Positions 1 through 9,084 of a stretch of 64,000 bases of DNA are shown in pieces. This DNA comes from UBA4782 sp034429195. Its GTDB lineage: Bacteria > Chloroflexota > Anaerolineae > Anaerolineales > Anaerolineaceae. The stretch spans positions 248,001-312,000 of the forward strand of contig DAOUGQ010000007.1 of assembly GCA_034429195.1 (NCBI GenBank). The letters are read 5' to 3'. The notes under the pieces were generated by a model. That model did no database searches and was not told where the DNA came from. It saw nothing but the letters and a program-made list of their open reading frames with translations. Position 1 is the first letter of the stretch. Every line of letters begins with the position of its first letter. The translations under genes and the position numbers were made by a program.

Positions 1-138
1 CCAGGCATAGAAGCTTTCAATATCGAGAATCTGAACACAGGCAGCCAGTTTGTGCGTTACCAATTTTTCAGCGATCTTGCGGGCTTCTTGCTGAGATGCA
101 GTTGTAGTAACAATGACGCAATAAGATAATCCATCCAT
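1..138 (-). CDS. cutA: Divalent-cation tolerance protein CutA, 5' part only
   Basis: This gene is cut by the left edge of the window, leaving the first 46 codons. Translation on the minus strand from the ATG at 138 gives a small protein beginning MDGLSYCVIVTTTASQQEAR and continuing with KIAEKLV and then LAACVQI. This is the typical CutA1 N-terminus: a hydrophobic beta strand, the TT turn, a helix, and the LAACV strand. CutA proteins are small trimeric ferredoxin-like proteins linked to copper and other divalent cation tolerance, although their exact role is unsettled. The next gene starts well upstream, so this is probably the last gene of a minus-strand run. The family call rests on motif recognition and the C-terminal half is not visible. 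Confidence 0.8.
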   Translation of the reverse strand, partial: MDGLSYCVIVTTTASQQEARKIAEKLVTHKLAACVQILDIESFYAW

Positions 139-163
139 ATTATCCACTTCTTCAGCCAAAATA

Positions 164-1057
164 TTATATTTTTGGAAATCTCGTCTGAAGCCAGGAGCGC
201 AAAGGCTCATGCACTTCGATATCTGTCAACGCGTCAGGGTACAAATTCATATCTTCATAAGCGAAGAGTACCAGATCATTCAAAGAGGCGGCGCGTCTCT
301 CATCAGGCACCTGAGAGTGCAGATTTAGTGGGTAATTATATGTAGGGGGTAATAATCGTAGACGTTCTTCACTCACTATGGTGGAAACGATCGCACAAAA
401 TATGGATTGAAAGAGGAAAATTCGATGTGTTTGATCCTCACAAGCAGTGGCTTGAAAGGTGTCGTTGTGAACCATTTTTAAGAAATGGTCACGCCATCGC
501 CTGAACAATCCCTTGGAAGGTCGCACCGAAGCCGCGTGAAAATTGTAATATGCACGCAATAATTGACCATCGACAAATGAAGTCACTGACCGACGAATAT
601 CACTCGTTCCAACTTCCTTATAAATACCCCGCCAGAAAGCATCCAATGGGTCACTCAAAGGTATTCCAACATTGCGAATATGCACAGGGCGAACGGATAC
701 ATCATAATCGTCCCCATTTTCGAATAGAACCGGAGGCTGCAAGATCAAGCAATCAGAGCTAACCCAGATCAATGATTTTATTTCTGGCGCTGCCTGCTCT
801 TCAGCCTGAGCACAAGCAAGCACAACATTGCGATATGGGTACCGCCTCATCGATCCGGAATAATCCAATGGGAATACCTGTGTCTGTTGATCAGCAAGAT
901 TTTTACAATCAACCTGCTGCGGATTTGCATTAAAAATCCAGATGGGAGAATTCGCCATTACACCTCCAAATGTTCTGATGCTTTCACACAGGAACTTTAC
1001 ATATGGTTTTTCTTCATCCGCACTGATGATGATAAAGAAAATGGATGATCCGTTCAT
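164..1057 (-). CDS. Hypothetical protein, possibly glycosyltransferase-like
   Basis: About 297 aa. I chose the ATG at 1057 because GGAGGTAAA sits just upstream; an in-frame ATG further out (1108) has no such site. There is no signal peptide. The N-terminus is a hydrophobic strand (SIFFIIISADEEKPYVKFL) followed by a helix. A segment around residues 95-105 reads LIWVSSDCLILQPP, at the place where a GT-A fold nucleotide-sugar transferase normally carries its DxD motif. Here it is SSD, so the metal-binding motif would be atypical. I do not recognise the family with confidence. A glycan-related role is an inference from that pattern only. It lies just upstream of cutA on the same strand. Confidence 0.55.
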   Translation of the reverse strand: MNGSSIFFIIISADEEKPYVKFLCESIRTFGGVMANSPIWIFNANPQQVDCKNLADQQTQVFPLDYSGSMRRYPYRNVVLACAQAEEQAAPEIKSLIWVSSDCLILQPPVLFENGDDYDVSVRPVHIRNVGIPLSDPLDAFWRGIYKEVGTSDIRRSVTSFVDGQLLRAYYNFHAASVRPSKGLFRRWRDHFLKMVHNDTFQATACEDQTHRIFLFQSIFCAIVSTIVSEERLRLLPPTYNYPLNLHSQVPDERRAASLNDLVLFAYEDMNLYPDALTDIEVHEPLRSWLQTRFPKI

Positions 1058-1198
1058 TTTACCTCCGCTTTTTGAGCCTTCTGGCTGCTTTTTTAAAATC
1101 GAAAGCAAATGAATGTTATCTCACCGATATTCCTATTGTACTAAAACAGACGTAAAATATTACTACCAATGATCCTGATACAGGATCAACAAGTATGG

Positions 1199-1327
1199 TT
1201 AAAACATGATTTCCTCTCCTAAATCAATGGTTGCGGCTGGCTCTTTGATTATTCCATCATAAGCTAACCAAAAATCAATCTTGTACAAGGTCAAAAAATC
1301 AAAAGTGTTTGTTCTAGTAGAGTTTTT
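1199..1327 (-). other. In-frame open segment after the stop of the next gene, possible gene fragment
   Basis: Directly after the TAA of the membrane-protein gene at 1328, the same frame stays open for about 42 codons and ends at a TAA at 1199. The translation is coding-like, for example KIDFWLAYDGIIKEPAATID then LGEEIMF. No start codon with a ribosome site is visible inside. It could be the remnant of a longer C-terminus cut by a new stop codon, a separate gene fragment, or chance. Confidence 0.2.
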
Positions 1328-1972
1328 TTATTCATCAAGGGCATGAAGGATCAATGTCAGATCTGACACATATGATGAGTTTGAAAAGAATCCAGGTCCT
1401 ACGCTTTCTGCAACCACAAACTCAACCTTCATATTAATTTCTGCAGGTAATGAAATATCCTCACCAGGCGAAAAGAAGATTTCCATCTGATCACGACCAA
1501 ATCCGGTTGCTCCATTCAAGCTGCCGATCGAACTCCCCCAGTTTGCTCCATGCCCCCGCACAACACGAAATATTCCCAGATCGTTGGATGCTATTTCAGC
1601 CTGACTGATCCCCACAGCATATCCCGATACCACTTTGGCTATGAGCAAGATCCGCAGCTCTTCCTGAACTTCTGCTTTTTCTTTCTTTAGCCAAACCTGT
1701 GCAGTCAAATGTGGATCATCATTAATTATCGTTATGTGATCATTCCCCAACCGCTTGTAGGGATAAAATGCGGTTTGTTGCCATCCCTTCCAAAAAACAA
1801 AAACGGTTGCTCCCACAAGAAGTAGGGTGAAGAATACTTCTCCATATGGATATTTCTCTCTACCACGAAAGAAGGGACTTTGTAAACTTCGGTTCAGATA
1901 AATGTTTATGAGATCAATGATCAGGCTAAGGCAAATTAAGGTTAATACACCACCAACAATGAGGAGCACCAT
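1328..1972 (-). CDS. Membrane-anchored hypothetical protein with two N-terminal TM helices
   Basis: 214 aa with AGGAG upstream of the ATG. Residues 1-25 (VLLIVGGVLTLICLSLIIDL) and roughly 47-65 (VFFTLLLVGATVFVFW) are membrane helices. The remaining ~145 residues form a soluble, beta-rich domain with no motif I recognise. Its position next to another small membrane protein on the same strand suggests the two are co-expressed. Function unknown. See the entry for the in-frame open segment downstream of its stop codon. Confidence 0.6.
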   Translation of the reverse strand: MVLLIVGGVLTLICLSLIIDLINIYLNRSLQSPFFRGREKYPYGEVFFTLLLVGATVFVFWKGWQQTAFYPYKRLGNDHITIINDDPHLTAQVWLKKEKAEVQEELRILLIAKVVSGYAVGISQAEIASNDLGIFRVVRGHGANWGSSIGSLNGATGFGRDQMEIFFSPGEDISLPAEINMKVEFVVAESVGPGFFSNSSYVSDLTLILHALDE

Positions 1973-2082
1973 GATAACCGTACTCCTTTCGCATTTTTAC
2001 ACGCGATAATCTGATCTCATTATACAAAATATCCAGAGGAACTTCAAGGAAACAAAATCTAAACGTCTGAATAAAATATCTC

Positions 2083-2454
2083 TTATGAACCCAGGTACAT
2101 TCGGCCAAAAATAACAATTGCCACCAAAACAAGAAGAACAATACTGACAAATAGTTTTGGTTTTTCCCGGCTTTTAATATGGCAGATGAGCGATATTAAA
2201 AATAGAACGCTGGTAATTCCTGCAAATATCACTGTGATGACCCCAGACATTTTCAACAAACCTGGAAGGATCAACCCTACAGCCACCAGAAAAGTAAAGA
2301 AAGACGTGATCCCTAACAGTTTCGGAGTGCGTGTGCCCATCTTTTCGATGGCTTTTTGAAAATCAAGCTTTTTCTGCCGGAAACCATGGCTAATCGATGT
2401 ATCCACCAACTTGATCGCTAAAATTCCTTGAATGACCCACAATATGATATCCAT
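2083..2454 (-). CDS. Small four-helix membrane protein, DoxX-like
   Basis: 123 aa with GGAGGAAAGATC before the ATG. The protein is almost entirely membrane: residues 2-18 (DIILWVIQGILAIKLVD), 47-65, 70-92 and 100-118 are hydrophobic. The opening ILWVIQGILAI and four-helix topology match the DoxX-like family often found in Anaerolineae, but the usual helix-1 residues are partly substituted. Family members have mostly unknown functions; some are linked to redox or terminal-oxidase complexes. Nothing in the neighbourhood narrows the role. Confidence 0.5.
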   Translation of the reverse strand: MDIILWVIQGILAIKLVDTSISHGFRQKKLDFQKAIEKMGTRTPKLLGITSFFTFLVAVGLILPGLLKMSGVITVIFAGITSVLFLISLICHIKSREKPKLFVSIVLLVLVAIVIFGRMYLGS

Positions 2455-2508
2455 GATCTTTCCTCCATCTTTTCAGAAAGAAATTTCATTTACATTCTTG
2501 ATTTGCAT

Positions 2509-2610
2509 TCAATAAAACACCAACCCCAAGATCATTGAGGTTGGCAGTAATGTGCTCACAAGTTCAAATGCTTTCATTCTGGATTGTGTTTTTTCATTCA
2601 GAAGGGTCAT
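2509..2610 (-). CDS. Possible 33-aa hydrophobic small protein
   Basis: A short reading frame on the minus strand, preceded by GGAAGG five bases before its ATG and lying just upstream of the DoxX-like gene. The translation has a polar N-terminus (MTLLNEKTQSRMKAFEL) and a hydrophobic C-terminus (VSTLLPTSMILGLVFY) that could form one membrane segment. It might be a small membrane protein or the truncated start of a longer one. Support is only the ribosome site and composition. I see nothing else in the remainder of 2455-2740. Confidence 0.3.
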   Translation of the reverse strand: MTLLNEKTQSRMKAFELVSTLLPTSMILGLVFY

Positions 2611-2740
2611 TTGGACCTTCCCTGATTTTTCTATCGGCTGGTAGTGATTTAGATTTTTATATCATACCTGACTTTTAGCACCTCGAATATTATCAATTCT
2701 TTGAGTTCTCTTTCTATTCGAAAGCCAAATTTCCTATGGG

Positions 2741-4756
2741 TTAACTTTTTGGTTTCAGATACCCGCCACCCGTTAAGGTATAGGTCTTTCCACCCAGTTC
2801 AGGGTTGGCAGCAGAATCGTATGTTACAGTAAATCCATTCCCGATTATGTTGGTGATCGTTTTTCCAGTTATGCCGCTGGGATCGATCAGGCGGGTCAAT
2901 GTGGAATCTGCTGTCACTGTCCAGATGCTGGTCGCATCCAAAGTGAGACTAACAGATTTTGCAGTACCTTCAGGATTAATCGTACCTTTCAGCGATGAAC
3001 GATTCTGCAGTGTCAGATCAATGCTGCTAATCGCGTCTGCCACCAGATCACCTTCCAGTGCTTGATTGTCGGCCGTGAAAATAACCGTACCACCGTTTTC
3101 GCCAGCATTGCCCCAATTCCCAGCGGCTGCATTGATCAAGATGCCGCTGCCATTTTTCACTTCAACATTCTTCAAGATAATCACACCTGTGGAATTGGTG
3201 ATGTAGAATAATGGTCCACTGGTTGGGGTATATTCAAGTTTTCCACCAGTCATGGTGAATGTGCCTTGCGTTCCTTCAGCATCACCTGACATGCTCTGGT
3301 AGATCATGACACCCCATTTTTCTTTGCTTGATGTCAGCGTACAATCAGTCAGCGTGATACTGTTGGCGCCTTCGATCACTGCAGCTTCTGCACCTGTAGC
3401 ACTCAGAGAAGCGTTAGAAATATTGATAACACCTGTGGAATAAACAGCAGGCGAATCTTGCCCGCTTGCCAGCGCCGAACCTCCCACCATAGTGATGGTC
3501 CCACTACCACGATCCGTTGCAATAACACCAGAGTTTTTCCCGGCAGTGGTCATAGTCACATTATTGAGCGTCAGAGTACCTCCCTGGGTTGCCATCACAC
3601 CATGCCCGCCATCACCAGTGGCATAAATGGTCACATTCGAAAGGGTCACAGATGAGCCAGAGCCTGTAGCAAATGCGCCATTTGCTCCAAGTCCGCTGGT
3701 AGTTATCGTGCTTTCTGAAAGATCGATCATCCCGCCTGATGCAGCCAATACAGCTGCATTCAATCCATAAAAGCTGCTGTTATCTTGCGAAGATGTATCG
3801 CCAGAGGTGGTGATGATCGCATCATTGAGTGATAATATGCCACCGTTCAGGACATATACCGCGGATTTGTCTTTATCATCTGCAGTATAAGTCTGCCCCG
3901 AAAAATCTTCAGAACCGCCATCCAGCTGGTAGGTGGCGCTGATGGTGTAATCACCTCCCGTTCCACCATCCGTTGGAGGTTGCATCTCCCCAGTACCAGG
4001 CGCTTCCATACTGACCGGTGTGACCGTTACGCCACTGATGGATCCGAGTGATTGCAACAGTGCGTTGATCAACTCTGGAGTGATCATCATACGGCCACTA
4101 CCGGCAGGGGCTTCTCCCATCGCAGGAGGAGTGCCTTCCTGCCCGGCTGGAGGTTTTCCGCTGCCAGGGTTAGTTGGTGGGGTTGCATCCTGGTCTGCAG
4201 GGGGATTCATATCACCAGGTTTTTGTGGCGGATTAGTACCATCCTGTCCCTGTGGCGGGTTAATCCCACCGGGCATACCTGTGGTAATCCCTAATTCTTC
4301 CATCTGTTTGGAAGCTGAATCCTGGGTAATCTGCATGGCCGCAATAGCATTGATCTGGTCTGGCGTCATAGCTGCCTGGATTTGTTTGATCAGCTCATCC
4401 AACTGTGTTTGAATATCGGTATTTCCTTGTTGTTCCTGACCAGGAATCATACTCATGGATAGAGTTGCATAATTTGTCCATAACGGAATCAACGCATCTG
4501 CCTGCTCTTTTGTTAATGCTTGAGCAGTAGTGTTCAGTTGCAATGTCCCCAGGATCATTTGCATCGGTATCGATACGGCATTTTCATACGTAGTATTCAA
4601 ACCTACTGCTGTAACAGGGGTAGCGGTTTCTGCGGTTTCAGTTTCAGCAGTCGAATTTTCTGTAGCAGTTGTGACTTGAGTTTCAGATCCCTGAGATGAG
4701 CATGCGCTCAATACCAGGATGACTAGAATAATCAGGCAATAGAAAAATTTCTTCAT
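2741..4756 (-). CDS. Large surface lipoprotein with proline-rich linker and beta-helix-like domain
   Basis: 671 aa with GGGAGAAAT before the ATG. The start is a lipoprotein signal ending in the lipobox LSAC (Cys about residue 19). Next come a Thr/Glu-rich spacer, a helical region with several Met/Gln-rich helices (about 50-160), a Pro/Gly-rich linker of repeated PP-containing units (about 160-225), and from about 270 a long series of short strands rich in G, S, T and N (for example GGTLTLNNVTMTTAGKNSG). That last part has the look of a right-handed beta-helix similar to pectate lyase or adhesin folds and to carbohydrate-binding surface proteins. No catalytic motif is evident. It should be anchored on the outside of the cell membrane. 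Substrate or ligand unknown. Confidence 0.65.
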   Translation of the reverse strand: MKKFFYCLIILVILVLSACSSQGSETQVTTATENSTAETETAETATPVTAVGLNTTYENAVSIPMQMILGTLQLNTTAQALTKEQADALIPLWTNYATLSMSMIPGQEQQGNTDIQTQLDELIKQIQAAMTPDQINAIAAMQITQDSASKQMEELGITTGMPGGINPPQGQDGTNPPQKPGDMNPPADQDATPPTNPGSGKPPAGQEGTPPAMGEAPAGSGRMMITPELINALLQSLGSISGVTVTPVSMEAPGTGEMQPPTDGGTGGDYTISATYQLDGGSEDFSGQTYTADDKDKSAVYVLNGGILSLNDAIITTSGDTSSQDNSSFYGLNAAVLAASGGMIDLSESTITTSGLGANGAFATGSGSSVTLSNVTIYATGDGGHGVMATQGGTLTLNNVTMTTAGKNSGVIATDRGSGTITMVGGSALASGQDSPAVYSTGVINISNASLSATGAEAAVIEGANSITLTDCTLTSSKEKWGVMIYQSMSGDAEGTQGTFTMTGGKLEYTPTSGPLFYITNSTGVIILKNVEVKNGSGILINAAAGNWGNAGENGGTVIFTADNQALEGDLVADAISSIDLTLQNRSSLKGTINPEGTAKSVSLTLDATSIWTVTADSTLTRLIDPSGITGKTITNIIGNGFTVTYDSAANPELGGKTYTLTGGGYLKPKS

Positions 4757-4899
4757 ATTTCTCCCTTGTTCAGTCTACAGAATGATATTCCCTTCTAATT
4801 CATTGATTGCATTCTAGAATATCCAGCTGAGAACCTCCCAAGGGAAACCTGTGAATTAGATGAGAAACTCCGAATTGTAATGGCAGTAAGTGAACCGGG

Positions 4900-6087
4900 T
4901 TAAAACACCTCGTCCATAAAAGGTATTTGTGGAGAGAACATGTGTCTCATGGTATCTTTTAAATAATCGGGCATGCTTGCCCACCCTCGCCAGGTAAAGT
5001 CATCAATATTATGAGTTCCATAGACAAGTGCTGAAAGAGCCTGAATGTTCATTTCACTCTCAGCGCTATTTACCCGAGTGACTCTCAACAAACCATCTTC
5101 AGATGAAAACTTCCAAAACCCCTGGTTCCATGGGCAAAACGGATCCCGAATTCTTGTTGTGAAACTTCCTTCACCCACCTGCATTCCACCTAATTTTTCC
5201 ACATTGATAACTCTTCCCATGGGAGCGTGGTAGGATTCGGTTGTTAGTCGTAAATCTGAAAGCCATGTGTTTGGCTGTTCAGCAGGGGATAATACCAATA
5301 GAACCCGATCAGCTTGATCTACATGCCGGGCAATCCATTGCAGCAATAAATATTTCGCCTGGCTCGAAAGATAATAAAAACAGAGAACACAAAATTGAAA
5401 TTTTCCCCGGTCATGCTCACCCCCCTGTATCTGATATTGCATTAAACCTTCTACCCTGCCATTCAATACTACTTTAACCATCCAGGCTTTGTTCATGATC
5501 CCCTTGGAAGGGTCTATCTGACGAGTTACCGTCATCCCATGCACACGTAGAAGATGTTGACGCAGGAAATTCTGGTAATCATCAAACCCATCCTGGATAC
5601 TCGTGAATAGTATTTCTCCCCCGAGGTCTTTCTTCAAAAGTGACATTAATGCTTCAGGTTTAAATCTAGCTAATTGGGAAGCCGGGAATGTGGTATATCC
5701 TAAATTTTCGTAAAATGATTCTTTAAAAGGATAGAGGCATGAAAATGTATTTCCTGATGAATAACTGTAAGTAAAAAGCGACATCAACACATGTCGGCAA
5801 TAGCCCTTCCAGCGAACCAGAGGAGAAGTTGCAACACCAAAAACACCCGTTTGATCAAATATCTTTCCCCGGACATTCTGAATCATTGCCACTGACGCTG
5901 CACATGATAAAGGTTTACCATCTTCATACAATACAAATAAGGATTGCTCTGGGCGTTTTTCGATCCACTTTTGCCACTCATCTTTTTGGGGCATTGGCGG
6001 TGAAGGGTGGAATGCATAACTTGCAAATCCATAAAGGGTGTCTATCATCTCGTTTCCAAATATCTGGCGAATTAAGATATCTCCCAT
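4900..6087 (-). CDS. Eis-like GNAT N-acetyltransferase
   Basis: 395 aa, the usual length for the Eis family. AAGGAAG precedes the ATG. The N-terminal GNAT domain holds the acetyl-CoA binding stretch GVATSPLVRWKGYCRHVL (about 84-101), the V/A-x-P-x-x-R-x-K-G-x arrangement typical of Eis-type enzymes. A second, degenerate GNAT-like region follows (YYLSSQAKYLLLQWIARH, about 240-257) and the C-terminus resembles the SCP2-like third domain, ending in a hydrophobic aromatic tail. Eis relatives acetylate amines such as aminoglycosides or protein lysines using acetyl-CoA; the substrate here cannot be told. It is transcribed divergently from the SnoaL-like gene. Confidence 0.75.
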   Translation of the reverse strand: MGDILIRQIFGNEMIDTLYGFASYAFHPSPPMPQKDEWQKWIEKRPEQSLFVLYEDGKPLSCAASVAMIQNVRGKIFDQTGVFGVATSPLVRWKGYCRHVLMSLFTYSYSSGNTFSCLYPFKESFYENLGYTTFPASQLARFKPEALMSLLKKDLGGEILFTSIQDGFDDYQNFLRQHLLRVHGMTVTRQIDPSKGIMNKAWMVKVVLNGRVEGLMQYQIQGGEHDRGKFQFCVLCFYYLSSQAKYLLLQWIARHVDQADRVLLVLSPAEQPNTWLSDLRLTTESYHAPMGRVINVEKLGGMQVGEGSFTTRIRDPFCPWNQGFWKFSSEDGLLRVTRVNSAESEMNIQALSALVYGTHNIDDFTWRGWASMPDYLKDTMRHMFSPQIPFMDEVF

Positions 6088-6267
6088 TTTTGACTTCCTT
6101 TGTAGAAATTTTTATAATTTGACTTCCGCTCCAATCAACACCAACCAATTGTTATTCCTTACAAATAAGTTGCAAAATTATTATAGTTAATGAAGACATA
6201 TATCTATAATTTCTCTAATGGTATAATATATAGGTATTATATAGTAATGGCGGGATAATGATTTCTT

Positions 6268-6304
6268 AACCAGGTCGTCTGGCTAATCTATAGACAGCCT
6301 GGTT
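6268..6304 (+). promoter_or_regulatory. Stem-loop in the leader of the plus-strand cluster
   Basis: In the 358-bp divergent interval 6088-6445, AACCAGG (6268) pairs with CCTGGTT (6298) and an inner GTCT pairs with AGAC; TTTCTTT follows. TATAAT-like sequence lies upstream at 6222. The arrangement could be an attenuator in the 5' leader of the SnoaL-like gene or a weak terminator. I see no known riboswitch core and nothing else in the interval. Confidence 0.3.
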
Positions 6305-6445
6305 TCTTTACTAATTGTTCTTTGTTTCGAAAATGATGGGCGAAGAGATGTAATCATTTTATCGTTACCATAGGAGAGCAGTCCGCTTCAACTTAAGAAT
6401 AGTAAATTATTACCAATGGATAACCAGCCAGACAGGAGAAAAATT

Positions 6446-6931
6446 ATGAACATTAGCAGTATGATCAAAGCATATTATGCAGCGTTGGATTCTGCCGATT
6501 TTGACAGAATAGATCAATTTCTTTCAAAGGATTATCGCCTGTTGGACTTCGCCCCACAACCAATGGACAAGAATGCCATGCTGGCTCTTTATCAGATTTT
6601 TCGAAATGCCATTCCAAATCTTCAGCATTCATTGAGTAATTTCATTGAGGTTAAACAAACAGTGAAAGTAACCATGCAAATGAGCGGTATTCATTCTGCG
6701 AATCTGGATCTGAGAAAAATCGGTGGTGGAATTCTCCCTGCGTCTCGAAGATTCATTATTTTCAATAATGAGATGCTTGAGCTGACCTGTGAGGATGGAA
6801 AGATTATTTCCGAGAGAAATATTTCTCCTCATTCACCCAACCGACGATTGTCTGGAATGCTAAAAGTGATGGGGATCGATAGTACACCTTTCCTTGATCG
6901 ATTATCCATGGAAACTCTGGTTTTGAATTAA
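6446..6931 (+). CDS. SnoaL/NTF2-like domain protein
   Basis: 161 aa. I chose the ATG at 6446, which has AGGAG seven bases upstream, over an in-frame ATG 30 bases earlier without one. The N-terminal helix pattern SSMIKAYYAALDSADFDRID and the following hydrophobic core are those of SnoaL/NTF2-like cone-shaped folds, which include polyketide cyclases, ester cyclases and steroid isomerases as well as non-enzymatic binding proteins. No catalytic set can be assigned. It starts the plus-strand run with the dehydrogenase and the isoprenoid genes, so a small-molecule or lipid-linked role is plausible but inferred. Confidence 0.55.
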   Translation: MNISSMIKAYYAALDSADFDRIDQFLSKDYRLLDFAPQPMDKNAMLALYQIFRNAIPNLQHSLSNFIEVKQTVKVTMQMSGIHSANLDLRKIGGGILPASRRFIIFNNEMLELTCEDGKIISERNISPHSPNRRLSGMLKVMGIDSTPFLDRLSMETLVLN

Positions 6932-6969
6932 TAATCTGATTATTCTTTCCCTTAAACAGGAAATGTCTT

Positions 6970-8010
6970 ATGAAAGCAGTCATTTTTGAGCATTTTGCAG
7001 GTTCAGTTGATGTAAAAATGGTTCCGGATCCCACTCCTGCATCCCACGGAGTGGTGATCAAAGTGATGGCAACAGGACTTTGCTTAAGTGATTGGCATGG
7101 ATGGATGGGACATGATCCCGATATTCACTTGCCCCATGTACCTGGGCATGAACTTGCGGGCATCATCACTGCGGTTGGCAAAGATGTAACCCATTGGAAA
7201 CCGGGTGATGCAGTTACCGTACCTTTTGTTTGCGCCTGCGGTACCTGCCCGCAATGTGTATCAGGCAATCAACAGGTTTGTGATCACCAATTTCAGCCAG
7301 GGTTCACCCATTGGGGTTCCTTTGCAGAATATGTCGCCATCGACCGGGCAGATGTCAACCTGGTACACATACCACCAGAACTTGACTATGTAACTACTGC
7401 CAGTTTGGGTTGCCGTTTTGCTACAGCTTTTCGCGCCATAGTCGCACAGGGTAGAGTATCTGCCGGACAATGGGTGGCAGTACATGGCTGCGGTGGAGTA
7501 GGATTATCTGCAATCATGATCGCCTATGCCCTGGGTGCTAACGTGATTGGAATTGATATCAAGGATGATACCCTTGATTTTGCGCGCTCAATAGGTGCGA
7601 TTGCAACCGTCAATGGATCGAAAACCCCCGATGTGGTAGAAGCAGTCAAAGAGATCAGCCATGGTGGTGTACACGTATCCATCGATGCATTGGGAAATCC
7701 GGTCACTTGCTTTAATTCGATTGCTAATTTAAGGAAACGCGGCAGGCATATCCAGGTTGGCCTGATGCTGGCAGAACACAGTCACCCCGCCATCCCAATG
7801 GATAAAGTGATCGCCCAGGAACTAGAAATTCTCGGCAGCCACGGCATGCAGGCATACCGGTATGAAGCATTGTTCGAGATGATCAAAGCAGGAAAATTGC
7901 ATCCTGGAAAGCTGGTAAGTCATCATATTCGCCTCGAAGACGCTCCCCAGGAACTGATGGGAATGCATGATTTTAAACGAATCGGAATTACGGTAATTGA
8001 CCAATTCTAA
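6970..8010 (+). CDS. Zinc-dependent alcohol dehydrogenase (MDR superfamily)
   Basis: 346 aa, full length for the medium-chain dehydrogenase family. Catalytic zinc ligands are visible as Cys38 (GLCLSDWHG) and His60-Glu61 (GHELAG), with Cys148 a likely third ligand. The structural zinc lobe is complete: Cys90, Cys93, Cys96 and Cys104. The Rossmann motif GCGGVG is at 173-178. It should oxidise an alcohol or reduce an aldehyde or ketone with NAD(P). The gene lies 38 bp after the SnoaL-like gene and upstream of the phytoene-synthase-like and desaturase genes, so it may act on an isoprenoid or lipid alcohol. That substrate is inference. Confidence 0.85.
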   Translation: MKAVIFEHFAGSVDVKMVPDPTPASHGVVIKVMATGLCLSDWHGWMGHDPDIHLPHVPGHELAGIITAVGKDVTHWKPGDAVTVPFVCACGTCPQCVSGNQQVCDHQFQPGFTHWGSFAEYVAIDRADVNLVHIPPELDYVTTASLGCRFATAFRAIVAQGRVSAGQWVAVHGCGGVGLSAIMIAYALGANVIGIDIKDDTLDFARSIGAIATVNGSKTPDVVEAVKEISHGGVHVSIDALGNPVTCFNSIANLRKRGRHIQVGLMLAEHSHPAIPMDKVIAQELEILGSHGMQAYRYEALFEMIKAGKLHPGKLVSHHIRLEDAPQELMGMHDFKRIGITVIDQF

Positions 8011-8131
8011 TAGGTGGTTATGAATAATACCTGCACATGGGTAATTAAGCTACATAGGAATACAATTTATCTATAGATAATGCAACCAGAAGGTTAATTA
8101 TCCGTATATAGAACGATGATCATTATTTAGT

Positions 8132-9049
8132 ATGGATCTTAAAAACATGAAAAAGACCTCGCACCAGAACCTGGCTGCTGAGATCACCAGGAATGGTAGT
8201 AAACAGACATATTATACAATCAAGCTTTTAGTGGACCGTCCTTTGATTGATGATGCATACCGGGCTTACGCTTACTTCCGCTGGATGGATGATTACCTTG
8301 ATTCAGAAAGCAACACTTCCACTGAAAGAGATGCTTTCTTCCTCCGGCAGCAAAATATTTTGGAAGCCTGTTATCGAAATGAAGCACCAGATTCTCTAAC
8401 CCAGGAAGAGCAAATGCTGGTAGACATGATCCATCATGATCATGAAGAAAACAGCAGACTACAGTCTTATCTGCGAAACATGATGAGGGTGATGGCTTTT
8501 GATAACCAGCGACGTGGTCGATTGATCTCTCAAGATGAATTGAATGCATATTCGCAGATGCTATCGATTGCAGTGACTGATGCCTTGTTCTATTTTATTG
8601 GAAACAAATGTATTTATCCGCAGACAGAATTGCGTTATTTAGCAGTGCAGGGAGCGCACATCATCCACATGCTTAGGGATATGCTGGAAGATGCCACTAT
8701 TGGTTATTTTAATATTCCTCGTGAATTGATGGAAGCGGAAGGCTTCAAACTTCAAGAAGTAGACCATCCTGCTTATCGCCATTGGGTGAAAATGCGTATC
8801 GAACAGGCAGAATTTTTCTTTAAAGCAGGACGCCATTTTCTAGCTTTAATCAACAATCTTCGTTGCCGGATCGCTTGCTGTGCGTATATTGCTAGATTTG
8901 AATGGCTTGCCCTTGTAGTAAAAAAACATGGATACCTGTTACATGCAAAATATCCAGAGCGGAAAACTTTAAAAGCAACATTATGGATGATAGGCAATAT
9001 CTTTTCTACCATTTTGGGTATAGATCAGCGTGAGCAGCAAACTTTGTGA
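8132..9049 (+). CDS. Phytoene/squalene synthase family protein
   Basis: 305 aa, typical for trans-isoprenyl diphosphate synthases of the head-to-head type. The first aspartate-rich motif is seen as DDYLD (residues 53-57) after DDAYRAYAYFRW, and the second as RDMLED (182-187) followed by the family's GYFNIPRELM. These Asp residues bind Mg and the diphosphates of two prenyl substrates, condensing GGPP to phytoene or FPP to squalene. No good ribosome site precedes the ATG at 8132; a Met six codons in is an alternative. The next gene is a CrtI-type desaturase 35 bp downstream, which favours a carotenoid role, but squalene-type chemistry cannot be excluded. Confidence 0.75.
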   Translation: MDLKNMKKTSHQNLAAEITRNGSKQTYYTIKLLVDRPLIDDAYRAYAYFRWMDDYLDSESNTSTERDAFFLRQQNILEACYRNEAPDSLTQEEQMLVDMIHHDHEENSRLQSYLRNMMRVMAFDNQRRGRLISQDELNAYSQMLSIAVTDALFYFIGNKCIYPQTELRYLAVQGAHIIHMLRDMLEDATIGYFNIPRELMEAEGFKLQEVDHPAYRHWVKMRIEQAEFFFKAGRHFLALINNLRCRIACCAYIARFEWLALVVKKHGYLLHAKYPERKTLKATLWMIGNIFSTILGIDQREQQTL

Positions 9050-9084
9050 ATGTTCGTTAAATAATTTTATGTGAGTAAAATGTC

